DNA of 64,000 nt from Colius striatus (lineage: Eukaryota > Chordata > Aves > Coliiformes > Coliidae), in assembly GCF_028858725.1 (NCBI RefSeq), contig NC_084767.1:21646395-21710394 (forward strand), given 5' to 3'. Shown here piece after piece: positions 25,951 through 39,500 of this stretch; positions within the stretch are counted from its first letter, which is position 1; each line of letters opens with the position of its first letter. Both the position numbers and the translations under genes were made by a program. The notes under the pieces are model-generated. The model made no database searches and was not told the origin of the DNA. It worked only from the letters and a program-made list of their open reading frames with translations.

Positions 25951-27526
25951 CCTGTGCCCGCTCTCCTGGCTCAGCGCCGCGGTGTACAGCCCATAGCAGC
26001 TTGTAGGAATCTCCAGTGAGGTGCTGACGCTCCCCACACGCCCTGCAGCTGCCCTCGGAAAAAGCAGCTGGGGCATGGAGGGAGCAGGACTCTGCTGCTC
26101 CTCAGGAATAAGCTGGTATGAGGAAGGGGGAAAAAAACTGGAGTATGGAGCCATCTCTTCCTGCAACCCCTGGCTGCATGCAGTTTCCATGCTGCATAAG
26201 CCACTCAGGTTGAAGTGTACCATCGGCGTGCTGGGCCCTGCACTCAAGCAGCCCTGGTGCTGGGAGACCAAGTCTTGGCTGATGCCATAAAACCCAGGCT
26301 GAGCTGGGGACCCCAGGAGCGGGGAAACATAGTCCTGCCAGGGGCTGGGGCTGCTGCTGGGAAGGAGGTGTGGAGCCAAGTCAGGGCTGTGGCCACACAA
26401 GCCATTCATCAGCCAGTGATGGTGTTTCGGCTGGCTGGGTGGTCCCAGGTGGCCCTGGCACTGGCCGGGCAGGCAGAAGGCCCGACGAGCATCTTCTTGA
26501 GTCGGATACTCGTCTGGGAAGTTACCCTGCAGCTGCCCAATCCCAGATGGCTCCTGCAGGCCGTGGGCTCCTGGGGCTGAGCTGGTCACCTTGTGCCATG
26601 GGAGGCCCCATGCTGGCTGGAGGAAGCGGAGCAGACACTCCTGCCCTGCCGGCCTCTGCTGCAAGCCACTCGATGGCTCCTCCTCCCCGGCTGGCCCCAG
26701 CAGCAGCGGCACAGTGTGGGGGGGCTGTTCCCATAGCGGAGCAGGGGGCTGCACAGCGGGCTGCGGCGGGCATTGCAACTCCTCACCCTCTGCATGGGTC
26801 TGGCACACAGCAGGGCCTCCACAAGGGCCTGGGGATGTGCATGGCAGGGGACAGAGCTGTCCTCCTCCCTCATGCTTGCTCAGCAGCGTGGCGTGGATGT
26901 AGGAGAGGATCTCATTGCCAGTGATGTGGTCATTGAGGGTCGGCGTGTGGTCAGGCTCTTTATTGACCATCACCATTTTCTCATCCAGCAGCAGGAGCTC
27001 CAGGTCCTCAGCATTCAAGCCGAGTCCCTCCAGCGCACTGAAGAGATCGTTGGAACAGCTCTCGTCACTCTTAATTGAGAGCGAGTCCAGGGTGGCCAGG
27101 AGAGGGTCCTCCTGTTGCAAAGCCACCAGCTCCCCTTTATGGCTGTCCTCTCTTGAAGAAGCTGGGGTAGCATCCATACTCCAGGCATCTCTTCCTGCAT
27201 CCAGCACAGACATGTCCCTGAGGCGGTCGAGGGCCCTGCTGCTGAATGCGTGGTGAGGTGTGGGAGCTGGATGGGAGGCATACACCAGCTTGTCCTGTCG
27301 CGTCACGGAATCCAGCAGGGAACTAGGGTCAATGCCATTCTTCTGGGAGTGGCCTCTGTGGCTGTGAGAGCTCTTCCCGGCCTTGCTGGCCTTCCTTTTG
27401 TTCTGGAAAGGGTCAGGAAAGCCCGGGAGAGGGTAAGTGCTTTGGTATAAGAGTGCCTCTCCTGTAGCAAAGGTAAAGGGAAGGTGCATGGACCGTTTTT
27501 GAAGGTGTTCTCCTCCTTCTTCATCT
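25951..27526 (-). CDS. AHR: AHR exon 10 (transactivation domain)
   Basis: The acceptor ctctaccctgcag precedes an A that completes the split codon, then [12 protein letters not shown], the conserved start of AHR exon 10. The exon carries [16 protein letters not shown] and an acidic block ([15 protein letters not shown], then [13 protein letters not shown]) that matches the AHR acidic activation subdomain. A long region with moderate Gln, Pro and Ser content follows. A donor GGGTAAGG at 25950 ends it in phase 0 after ...[17 protein letters not shown]. If that donor is unused, the frame continues 30 codons to a stop at 25860-25858. Confidence 0.9.
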
Positions 27527-30500
27527 CTGCAGGGTAGGAAGAGGAGACAGCGGCTTACATGGGCAGAAACACGCTCTACAAAGTGTTTCTGCAATGGCTA
27601 ACTGTGACTCCTGCAAGCCAAAGCCCCTTTGCTATGACCAGCATGCATGTACCATGCAGCACCACAAACACACTTACATATGCATTTAAGTCCAAATACA
27701 CATACATATTTTTCTATGTACACACACATAAAAACACACATCTTCAGTGTAATCAAGAGGATACTTAAAACACAAAGGGTAACAAAGCTCTGCCAGGCAA
27801 GTCACACCTTTGCCCTGCTCATTTGTGCAGCCACCTCTTAGGGCAGGGGTGTCAGATTGCTGTCATATGACAGCCACATATGAGGTCCTCGCTGTTCCTG
27901 CACCCACGAGTCCTCAGAGCTGGGGAGCAGGTACCAATCTCCCCAGGGTAAGTCTGGACTGGTGCTCAGCACACAGGAGCAGGAACATGGGGTGTGGGGC
28001 ACTGCACAGTGCTCTCCAGGCCTTGTGGGGTGGCCTTGCAGAGGGCAATGGGGCCTCAAGTTGCTCCAAGGGAGGTTTAGATTGAAGATTAGAGAGAACT
28101 TCACTGAGAGGGTTGTTAGACACTGGCACAAGCTGCCCAGGGAGATAGTGAAGTCCCCATCCCTGGAGATGCTGAAAAGCCATGTAGCTGAGGTGTTAAG
28201 GGTCATGGTTTAGTGGTGGGCCTGGCAGTGTGAGGTCAGTGGTTATACTTGATGATCTTAAAGGTCTTTTCCAACCAAATCAATTCTATGATCCTATGAA
28301 CAGCACCAAAGCACAGTATCCTATGGCCACTCCTTTAAAAGCACAAGAAACAATGACAAATCGAACATTCTGCCCTGCTTGGGGCATCCCGGGGCCCACA
28401 CTGACAGGAAAAGCCCCATTCCAGCCTGGGCTGACCTTGACGGCACTTACATGAGGGGTCTCTGTGTGACGATGATGTACTCAGGCTTGCCGTTCTTGTA
28501 GACAAGGCGTGCATTCGCCTGCACCCACTTCCAGCGGTTCTCCTTTGTCAGCAGGCGGAACACCGTCAGGCCGCTCTCACCCGTTTTCATCACTGCCAGG
28601 AGGAAGCACACATCCTGAGGGTTGTCAGCACCTTACCAGAGGCAGAGCTGCCTCCAATGACACAGGTAGGGTGACAGCAGCAGCATGGCTGGCACACACA
28701 GGGGACATCATCCCAGCCAAAAAACCTTCACCCCCCCCCACCCCCAAACGCTCCCAGCAGTGACAGCAAAGCATAAAGTAAAGCATCCTTTGGAGAAAGA
28801 GCTGTCGGGCTCCACACGGAGCTGCTCATCATCCCAGTCCACTCATCAGCCTCAGAGCGGGGCACCAAGGCAGGGACTCTTACTCCTGACGTGGTTCTCA
28901 GCACAGTACAGCATGTCAGCAGCATGGACGAACTGGTAGCCAGAGCCACGCATCCGCAGCTCCGCCTCAGTGTAGCCCAAAACAATCTTCCCCCTGCGGG
29001 AGACCGAGAAAGGCACCCAGCTCAGAGGCTCAGATATCCCCCAGGCAGGGTATGGAACAGGTACTGGAAACCCACGGCACCACCCCTCATCACCCCGCCA
29101 CGTACTTGGCATCGCACGCCAATGGGGTGAAGTCCAGCTTGTGCTTCGTCCTGAAGATCATGTTCTTGGTTCGGATCTGCAGGATGGATGGGGGCTGCAA
29201 GGGGGTGGAGATAGCAAAGAGAGCGAGCTGGGGTGGCAGCACAGACCCGTCCTCAGACCTTTTGTTCTGCCCATGAAGGAATTTCAGCCTGCCTTGAAGG
29301 TTTAAAGCCTGGGAAGAGAAGAAAAGTTCGGTGTCACACAGCAAATTGGATGGAAGAGAAGTTGGGGAGGACAGCTGCATGGAAAGAAAGCCATCTTGCT
29401 GCAGGGCTGATACAAATAATCCCTTGAGACTCATGCCTTGTGATTCCAGTGCTCCTCACTAAAATAAGACAGAAGACCAAAGGGATGCTATGCTGAGTTC
29501 CCTGCAACATCAGCTCACTGCCTTCTCCCCTGAGAGCCTAGGGCTTAGGCAAAAATGGCTGCAGAGCCCAGCACATGCAGGGCCCAGTAGCCTCATGCCC
29601 AGCAGGGCAGAGAGAAATGCACAAGCTGCTTCGCATTTTAGCTGAGCTGTATCCCAGCCCCATCAGGGATCACAGTATTGCTTCTTAACAAGGGACAACC
29701 AGGACCCTTTGTATGGAGTTTCCAGACTAAAGTGGGATGAGAGGGAGAGAAACAAGGTCGCTACAGCTCTGGTTATGAAGGTAAGATCCTCACTAATGTG
29801 CAGTACAGAGGAGGAGGGATGAATACCACCTAGTTGGTCCTAAGACATGCCTTTAATAAAAAAGCCTAGCAAAACATGTTGAGGAAAAGCACTTTTTTCC
29901 CAAAATTCAACATCTCTGAAAGGAACAAAACCCACATGGAGAGGTTGTAGGTACAGATGAAAAACAGCAGAAAGATCCCCCTGTGGAGTCTGGCAGCTGC
30001 TGCACATGGCAGGAAGGATCCTCGGGTCTTTCAAGGCCAAGTTTTATACTCCAGCAGTGGTATTGAGGCCTAGGGGTGAGCCTGCCCCCACCCTCCTGTG
30101 GAGGTCACAGCACGGGTCTGCACTCACCAGGAAGCCGGAGGAATTATCCAGGAGGCAGCGAAAGCGGCACACAAAGCTCCTCTCCAGAAAGGAGGAGTTT
30201 TCTGGGGGCAGCTGATCCAGCTTGTAGGTGACAGCAGAAGGGCCAAGACTTTTCCCCTCTGTGGGAAGGAGAGACTGGGAAAGGAGCAAGCAGGGGGCCC
30301 AGCAAGGGCTGGAGGTCCCCAGCAACAGAGATTGTGGAAGTTTGCAGAGCACAGCAACAGAAACGTCCAGAAAGCCACAGCAATTTGGATGAACCCATGG
30401 CTTGTCCACACAGACACAAGCCCCATGCAAGCAGTGGCAGGGAGCCAGGCTCCTTGGCATACACAGGCAGCTGCCTCTCATGGCAGCCAGGATGCCTGGC

Positions 30501-33500
30501 TCCCAGCCTGCTTTTACCTCCTGGAGAAGGCTCGTCCTCAGGAGCATGGGGTGGGTTGAGAGCCCAGTGCAGGTTGCGTCTGAATTCCTGGTGGTCCTCG
30601 GTGTGGATCAGCTCAAAGATGCTCTGGTGCATGACATCTGTCTAGAGTAAAGAAGCCATGCCTGAGCTCTGTTGCCCCAGGCATTACTGCTCACATCCTA
30701 CCTGGCAACAGCCCATCAAGACCATCTCTTACACAGTGCTCAACTAGGTCTCTGGCTAAATGACGTTGGACACCTTCCACCAGAGCTGATGCTGGTGGGA
30801 ACAGAGAACATACCTGGCTCTAAGGACCACTTACCAATGGTAGGCCACACTTCCCCATCGATCCTAAAGGGTGACCAGCAGTAGTGGCTTGTGTGGCCAG
30901 ATTTTGGTAGCAGGGGGCTACATGGGTGACATGTGAGAAGCTGCTAGAAGCTTCCCCTATATCTGATAGGGCCAGTGCCAGTCTGCTCTAAGATGGACCC
31001 ACCAACTAGGTCAAGTCAATTAGCAATAGAGGTAATGCCTCTGTGATTAATGCATTGGAGAAGTGAAGGAAGTTATTGCACAGGTGCAAAAACCACAGCA
31101 AAAGAAGGGAGTGAGAATTTGAGAACAATATCTCTGCAGACACCAAGGTCCCTGGAGAAGGAGGATGAGGAGATGTTCAGGCACTGGAGGAGAGACTCCC
31201 CTGTAACCTGTGGTGCAGCCCATGGTGAGGCAGCTGTGCCCAGTGGGGAGCAGAGATCCACTCGCAGCCCATGAAGGACCCCACGCTGGAGCGGATGGAT
31301 GCCTGAAGAAGGCTGTGACTCTGTGGGAAGCCCACACTGGAGCAAGTTCCTGGCAGAACCTGGCAGCAGCAGCAAAGTCCATCTGTAATGGACTGACTGC
31401 AATCCCCATCCCCTGTCCCCCTGTGCTGCTGGTGGGGAGGAGGGACAAACCCAGGAAGAAAGAGGGGTGGGGGTGGCATTTTAAGATTCAGTTTTATTTC
31501 TCATTTCTCTACTGTGTTTTGATTATTAATAAATCAAACCATTTGTTCCAAAGTAGAGTCTGCTTTGCCCATGATGGTAACTGCTGAGTGATATCTCTGT
31601 TCGTATCTTGACTTGTGAGTGCTTTGTCATATTCCTCTCTCTTCTGAGCAATTTAGGAGGGGCAGTGGTAGAATGGCCTTAGTGGGCACTTGGGTTAAAC
31701 CACCACAGCAATGCTGCTCCCCTCTGCCATACTTGCCCTGCTATCATGGTGTCCTCCAAAATGCTAGTGCTGTCTTATGAGTCAGCTCATAAGAGATGAG
31801 ATGAAACCATGGGTTTGGGAACTAAACATCAGCAAAGCCACCCCATCCCCACAAGGTTCCCAAGAGAACAAGGCACCTGCTCCAGGTCACGCTCTGCCTT
31901 CCCAGACAGACAGTCCGCATCCACTCAGGTGTTGGGAAAAGCCAGAGGTGTGGGAGCAGCACTAAACCACAGCAACCAAAGGGCTGGAGGTAAGTCCCAC
32001 TTGCCAAACATTTGACTTAGAGCCCTCCAGGTCATGTAGGTGCCCAGATAACCATAAAGCACTGGAGAATTATGGGGTTTACCAGCGGTCACCCAGAGGA
32101 GTGGGTGCTCAAAGGCAAACTGGAGAGAGAACCCCAGACCTCTCACCATAGCATTATACTACGGAGCCACAACCTCACAGGCTGTCAGCGTGGCTGGTAG
32201 AAAGCATGTGTGGGCTAGCAAAGTTGCTTTGACATTTCCCAGACAGGGTACATATTCAAAAGTCTCACGCAGCCCTGAGACCCTGTGACCCTTGCAGAGC
32301 TCCCTGTCTGCAGGGAACTTGGGGCTATTCTCCACCACCACAGTAAAATCCACTCTGCAAATCCACCACAGCAAGCCTGAGGCATCTTACCAACCTGATG
32401 AAATCCCAGATAGTCCTGAATTGTATGGGAGGAGTAAAATATCAGTCCTTCCGAGGTCACCACCAGCACAAAGCCATTGAGCGCCTAGGAGAGAGAGGAG
32501 ATCAGCAGGTACATGCCACACTCACACATCACCCCTATCTAGCAGGACAGCAAGGTCCATTCTGCTCAGACACCAAACCATGGGTTTTGGCAGACCTGAT
32601 GAGTCTGCTTTACCCAGCAGAGGTCAAGGCCTGCAGCTCGTTCTCAGGTTTCTCCTCTGCTCTGCATTGCATTAGTGATCTCCACCAACAGAAGGCTGGC
32701 TGGAGAAAAATGGGGAGCAAGGCTGGCAGAGCTGTGCTCACTAAACAAGCAGATGGTACCTTCTGCTGGGTTTCCCCGAGGTCATGGAGCTCTTCCCTAC
32801 AGCTGCCCGAGTGTATCCTAACCCAAGCTGATGGAAAACTTTGCTTCCATCCCAGAAGCATTTGCTCAGGCTCACATTTGGACATTTATACTCATTCTAT
32901 GTGAAGAGCAAATAAAACCCTTAGAACTCCTCGCAGAAGAAAGCAGATACCTTCAGGAACTGTTCTGTCCTGGAAATCTGGCAGAAACTAACCTATCTGA
33001 CAACCTTGAATCCAAACAGCATTGTGTGTCACCTGCATTTAATGTTCACCTGTGTCCACCTGGGTGGCTCTGCTCACATGGTTCCCATCCTCCTCACAGC
33101 CCTTGACTGGCTCAGGGCAGCCCAAGGCTGGAAAAGCCAGGCCATACTGAGTGGGGAGAACCCACTGCAGATGACCATGTGCTGACAGTATTGGTTGGGC
33201 ATCCTCCACTGCTGCCTGGCTCAGGTGAATGGGGCAACAAAGATGATGGAGTGAAGCATCTCCCTCCTGATGAAAGGCTGAGGGAGCTGGGGTTCTTCAG
33301 CTTGGGGGTGACTGAGGGGTGACCTCATTAATGTTTACAAATACATAAAGGCCAGGCGTCAGGAGGATGGAGCCAGGCTCTTCTCAATGATGTCCAATGA
33401 TAGGACAAGGGGCAATGGGTACAAGGTGGAACATAAGAGGTTCCGAAGAAACACAAGGTGAAACTTCTTCACTGTGAGGGTGAGGGAGCACTGGAACAGG

Positions 33501-36500
33501 CTGCCTGGGTGGGTTGTGGAGTCTCCTTCTCTGGAGACATTCAAAGCCCACCTGGCCGAGTTCCTGTGTGACCTACTCTAGGTGGTCCTGCTCTGACACT
33601 GGGGGTTGGACTAGATGATCTTTTCAGGTCCCTTCCAACCCTTAAGATTCTGTGACTGTTGAAATTCCTGCTGCTTTGGGAGAAACCTGCCCAGCTCCTG
33701 GCCTCATGTGCATCCTTTCCATCCTCTTCAGGTGCCAGAGGGCTGGAGAAGGATTGTGCCGGGCCTGCCTGGACTGTCCACAGAGAAGGACAATGCCTAG
33801 AGAGGTGTCATCTCCACTCCCTGCTTCCTCCTCCCAGATCACCCATTCTACAGCTAAGGTGGCCAACCTAATGCTGCCAAGAGCCTTAACCAGTGAAAAG
33901 GGAAAAGGTGAAAGTGAAAGCAAAAGAGTTTGGGGTCTGACTTGTGACAAGTCCTTTCCTCCCAAAGCAGGAGAGAAGACAGTCTGAGTCTGGTCTTGGA
34001 GGAAAACTGTAGAATGGCAGGTTGACCTGAGAGTAACTTTTCCTTTTGGCAAATATGTAATTCTGGTGAAGAAGCCAGAGAACAAGTCTGATGAGGAGCA
34101 GCTGAAGGACCTGGGTGGGGTGCAGCCTGGAGAGGAGGAGGCTGAAGGGAAACATTGATCACTACAACAACCTTAAAGGAGGGAGGTTCAGATTGGAGAG
34201 GAGGAAGAACTTTTTCCCTGAGAGGGTTGTTAGACACTGCCACAGGCTGCCCAAGGAGGTGGTGGAGTCACCGTCTCTGGAGATATTTCAAAGCTGTGGG
34301 CCATGATTTAGTGGTGGGCCTGGCAGTGTGAGGTCAGTGGTTGGACTCGATGTTCTCAACCAGAATGATTCCATGATTCATTCCAAACTAACACCCAGTG
34401 ACAATGTGCTGCAAGGCACTCACCCAGCCTGCCCAGCACTGTCCTTCCAAAGCACTGCATGGCAGCCTAAGGACCAGGCATTGGCATTCGCAAGGGAAGA
34501 AGATGCCTGAAGCTTGGGGCCCATGACAGCCACAAGACGTGAGTCACAAGACACTCTCAGCCACGATTCCTTCCCTCTGGAGCTCTGAGTGGGGCACAGA
34601 TGTACACGATGCTACCAGCTGGTTCATGCACACTCTCCACCCAAACAGGATTCACCTGTGCTTCCTTTTCACCAAATAAATTCTGAAGCTGTTTTGGCCA
34701 TGCAGGTTTGAAGCACTAAGCCCTCCCCACAGAAATACAGACATCAATCCAAAACTTCCAATGCATTTTTAATGATATACAACTTACATATTTTACAGTT
34801 CACTGGCCCTTCCATCCTTTCCTCAAGCTCCAGGACTGCAAAGTCAAAATTCAAGGGAGCTCTGCGTTTCCTGGTGGGGATGGGTCAAGCTGCTCTTCCT
34901 CAAGAGAGGCTTGTTCCTACCAGCTTCACAAAATTAGGAAGTAATTTGTGTGTTTTCTCTGACCCAACAGCCCCAGGGCTGGCAAGACAGGATACAGGTG
35001 AAGGGATGAGGATGCTGGCTGCCAGCACCCTTTGCACCTGGGTGTCAGTGAAGATTAGAAGGCTCAGAAGAGCTTCTCTGCCACTCTGAACATGCAGCTG
35101 CTGCCTCAGGAGCTCTGGCACCCCTTCGACACCAGGTATGAGCTGATATGCAAAAGAACTTTGCTAACAGAGGCAGTGGTAGGATCCAGGGGTGCAGCTG
35201 TAGGCACTGCACTAGCCTTTGCCAACCATGAGGTGCAAGCCCAGTGACATGGACCTTGTCATCACCTTACCATGGCTGGGAGCAGATCCACCAGAGTGCC
35301 TGACCCTGAGTGCTGGCATCACACTGTGACTCAGTTTCCCCAGCTCTGAAACAATCCTGATGGACTTCCAGTAAACACCTTCAAGCCCACAATGCTGCCT
35401 AAAAGCAAAGGCCACAGAAACACAAAAAAGCCACTGGCTTAGCTCCCTAGAAGCAAAACAGCTTTCATGGCTGTGACAGTACCAGCCAGCTGCCCCTTGT
35501 GAGGATCCTCCTGCCAGCTCAGAGCAGAAGCCCTCCAGAAGACAGGGTCCTTCCTGTGGTGGAGACCCCAGAAACCATTCAGAGCCCAAATTGTCCTGTT
35601 CCACTAGCTTGACTGCAGGCAGGGAAGCCACAGTAGCCAGCCCTGGCTGCTTCCCCCACTTCCTAATGCATAGACATCAAGATTAATTAGGATCTAGAGT
35701 ATAGTCTCAGCCAAGTCCAGCTATTGTTACTGCCAACTCCCATTTCATTGTCCAGATCTGTGTTTCTCCCCCCTTGCCTTCCCTTTATTCTGGGCACAAA
35801 CACTCTCTCAATTTGCTGGGCTTGATCTAAATGTGTGGGAATCTGCCGTAGAGGTTAATTAGTGCTGCCAAAGGCACTTTAACCCTTTAGGCAGCTTTGG
35901 AGGCATTGCTGTGGTCAGGAGAAGCAAGCAGCATCCTGCAGCACTCTGTCCTTCCCTAAGGGCTCTGACTAGCTAGCAGATTTCATGCCCAGTAGTCAGC
36001 AATGTGTGTATGCACTGGGCAGAGGTGGGCCACTCAGATCTCAGCCTTGCTAAGGCCTTGGTCCCTGCAGAGGGATTTTCGTGCTTTAACCTCAGGTGAA
36101 GACACCTTCCTCTGCTGAGATTGCTGCTGGAGAGAGCCTTGGTGAAAAAGGACAGACCAAAAATGTAAAGCTGCAAAATCAGAGGACAGGAAGGGAAGAA
36201 TTAGGGTGGATGAGATGAAATTTGGATGTCAAAAGTGATAAACTAGGTGGAGGTAGTTTTATGAACATGCAGGAGTGCTTCCTTGGGGCACAGAGGCAGG
36301 TCCTGAGCCCCTGAAACATCCAGCATCATGCAGATGGACCCCTGGGAAGAGCCAAACTTAAACTCAGAGCCTTTAGCACCCAACTTGGCACCTCTAAATG
36401 AATGGCATCAAACTGTGGGGAAAGTTGATGAGCGGGACATCAATCTTCAGCAAGCACTGCTGAGCATGTTTTTATTATATACACTCCAGAACATTCTCAG

Positions 36501-39500
36501 GTTTTTTGTTATTAACCAACCTGGCTTTAGGATTTCTCTCACTGAACACAGAGATCCCAGCTCCCCAGCAGGATAGTAGTTATACTTACTGCCCAGCCCA
36601 CTTGCCCTGCTCTGGACAACAGCCACGCAGGGGACGGAGCTGAGACAGTGCCTGGTGCCAGGCAGGGAGGGAAGGGGAGATCTGCGTCTCCACGCGACAT
36701 CGCACTGCTGGAGCCCGACCTCTTCCTATTCACCCCACACAGTTCATAGACAGCGGGTCATCTCCTGGCATCTCTGAACAAGTCATGGAAGCAGCAGGCT
36801 CAGTCCAACTGTGCTGCAGTGTTACAGAATCACAGAAGGGTGGAAGTTGGAAGGGACCTCTAGAGATCTTCCAGTCCAATCCCCTAATAAAGCAGGTTCA
36901 CCTAGATCGGGATGCACAGGAAAACATCCTGGTGGGTTTGGAAAGTCTCCAGAGTCTCCATAGAAGGAGACTCCACAGCGTCTCTGAGCAGCCTGTTCCA
37001 GGCTTACCCCCACAGGAAAGACTTTGCTTTTGTCTCCAGCATCACTCAAGGAGCTGACTACATGCTTCTTGCAGAGCTCCCCACGTACATCCACATAACC
37101 CATGCATATGGGCTGAGCATACGGCCCATCAGCGCCTATCTCTGTACTCAGTGTCATGCATCACTGCCTCAAAACCAGGTAAGGCTTCCATGACATATTC
37201 TCCTCAGTTTTCACCAGTGTTTAGATGATACTCCCAAACAGTGTGCAGTGTGCCTGTGTCAAAACATGCTCAAAATGTCTTGCTCTGCTTGACTCCTGTG
37301 TTACACCTATGGTCCATTTACACACGAAGGCAGAGAAGCAGAAGAGCCAAATCTCTATGCTCAGAAAGACAGCACTGCTTCCACCAAGCTGGAGGGTTTC
37401 TTACGCATGGATAGATGGCAATTTCTCCAGGAAGGATGCGAAAAAGAGGGGAGGAGCAGCACAGTTTCTGCCCCAGGGACCTGAAGAGGTCTTAAACCTC
37501 TGCTCAGTCAGAAGCACTATGAGCTACACCTTGTGAAATTACTGCTTCACCAAAACATCCTGCAATCAGTACCTTAATAGATTGCTCTTTGGGTGAAATT
37601 TAAAGGAGATAGAAAGAGGACAAGAGGAAAATCCCTTGAAGGTGTCTGGGAGAGGTGGCCAGGGAGAAGCACTGACCTGCAGGAGCAGCTCGCCTTCTGG
37701 TACTGCTGCTGAGCCTGGAGCTGGTCCCTTGCCGCGGTCTCCATCCCTCTCCACTTCTTTGGCACTGTGATTCTTTAGAGCCACTGCAGGAAGCAAAGGG
37801 AAGGGACTTCAGTGCTGCAGCAACACACTCAAGCCACCACCACAAACATTGAAACGTGGACTTGGTTGCAAAGCTGGACAGTGATGTGCCAGGGTAAGTT
37901 CTGAAATAGCCAGCCCTTCCCTTCATCCCTCAAAAGAGCTGATCTTCACAGGATGTTTTATCACTCCTCAGTACTCTCAATTTACCCCTGCAGTACTCCA
38001 GATGTGGCCTTACCAGGGCAGAGTAGAGGAGGGGTAGAACCTCCCTTGATCTGCAAGCCACACTCTTCTTAATGCCCCCTAGGATGCCATTGGCCTTCTT
38101 GGCCATGAGGGCATGTCGCTGGCTCATGTTTAGTTTGCTGCCCACCCAAATTCCCAGGTTCCTCTCCACAGAGCTGCTCTCCAGCAGGTCACCCCATCCT
38201 GTACTGGTGCACAGAGCTTGTGGGTGAGCAGTTTCCCAGCTGGTGTGAAAGGCAGGTGCTCCTGGTGCATGTGTGGGCCTCACAGGATCACGTTCACAGG
38301 GCAGCCACAGGCAGAGGGCAGAACAGAGATCACTCTCCAAAGCAGAGTCCCCACCATCTATGAGCATTTCTCTGCTGGGAAGGCAAGTGCTCAGTGAAGG
38401 CACACAGCTCCCTCCTCCATGGCCAAGGTTCACTTTCTATCCCAGTGTCCTCCCACTCCTTGTCAGGCATATGCCCAGCACTGATTCACAGGTGAGTTGG
38501 ACAAGGAAAGTCTGCAGAGCCCCATTGGTACACAGAAGGCTTTTGGGACGAAATCCTCCTTCAGTACATACAGGACTGTGCCAAAAGATGGATTCTACTC
38601 CCTAACCAAATACAAAGCATGTTCAGGTTCTAATATTGCTTTTAATTAAGAGAGAAAACCTGATATGGCAGCAAAACTCCCGCTTCTGGGAGGTGTGTAA
38701 CATTTCCCTTGGACCCAGACTGCAAAGATTATTCCAGGAGCTATTTAAGCACCAAGGGGCTGACAGCCTGGGATTAAGGTTACAACAGCAAGTGGGTCTT
38801 GAGAGTGCCAGGGTGGCTGTGCCCCTGCTGCCAGGTCCCACTGGGTGCCTGCCTGCATTGGAGCCTGACAAGCCCCTTGTCATGGTTTAGCCAGGAGCAG
38901 TTTTTGCTTGGTAACAGGGGGAAGGGGTTGCCGTGAAGACCCGGTAAAGAGTTCCTGTATTTCCCCTCGCTCCTGGGTTCAGACCCATCTCCAGCCCAGC
39001 TGGGTCAATCTGGTGCCTCTGCCATCACTATTTAAGGATGGGAATTTGAAGTGCTTGGCAGGAGGTGTAAGAGTGGTACAAGATGGAAGTGACTATGCGG
39101 ATCTCATAGTCAGAGAAGGAGGGAGGAAGGAAGGAAGGAGGAGCACCAGACCAGAGACCCCTCTGCAAATCGTGGTGAGAACACAGCTGTGCCCCTGCAA
39201 CCCATGGAGGGCCATGGCTGGACTGAGAGCCACCAGCAGCTCTGTGTGAGTGTGCCCCGACAGACGAGAGACGGTGTGAGGAGGCGGCCATGGCGCAGGC
39301 CGTGCTGGAGCCTGCGGGCCGCAGAGCAGCCCCACACGAGAGGCAGAGAGGAGCTGCAGCCTTTGGGATGAACGCATGTGGGAGCAGCCCATGCAGGGCT
39401 GCTGTGTGTGTGAGGTACCCCATGGAGGAGCAGGGAGGACTGGTGTGGAGCCCACCTGCCCTGAGGGGAGACAAACGGCAGAAGCCATCAGGAATAGGCT

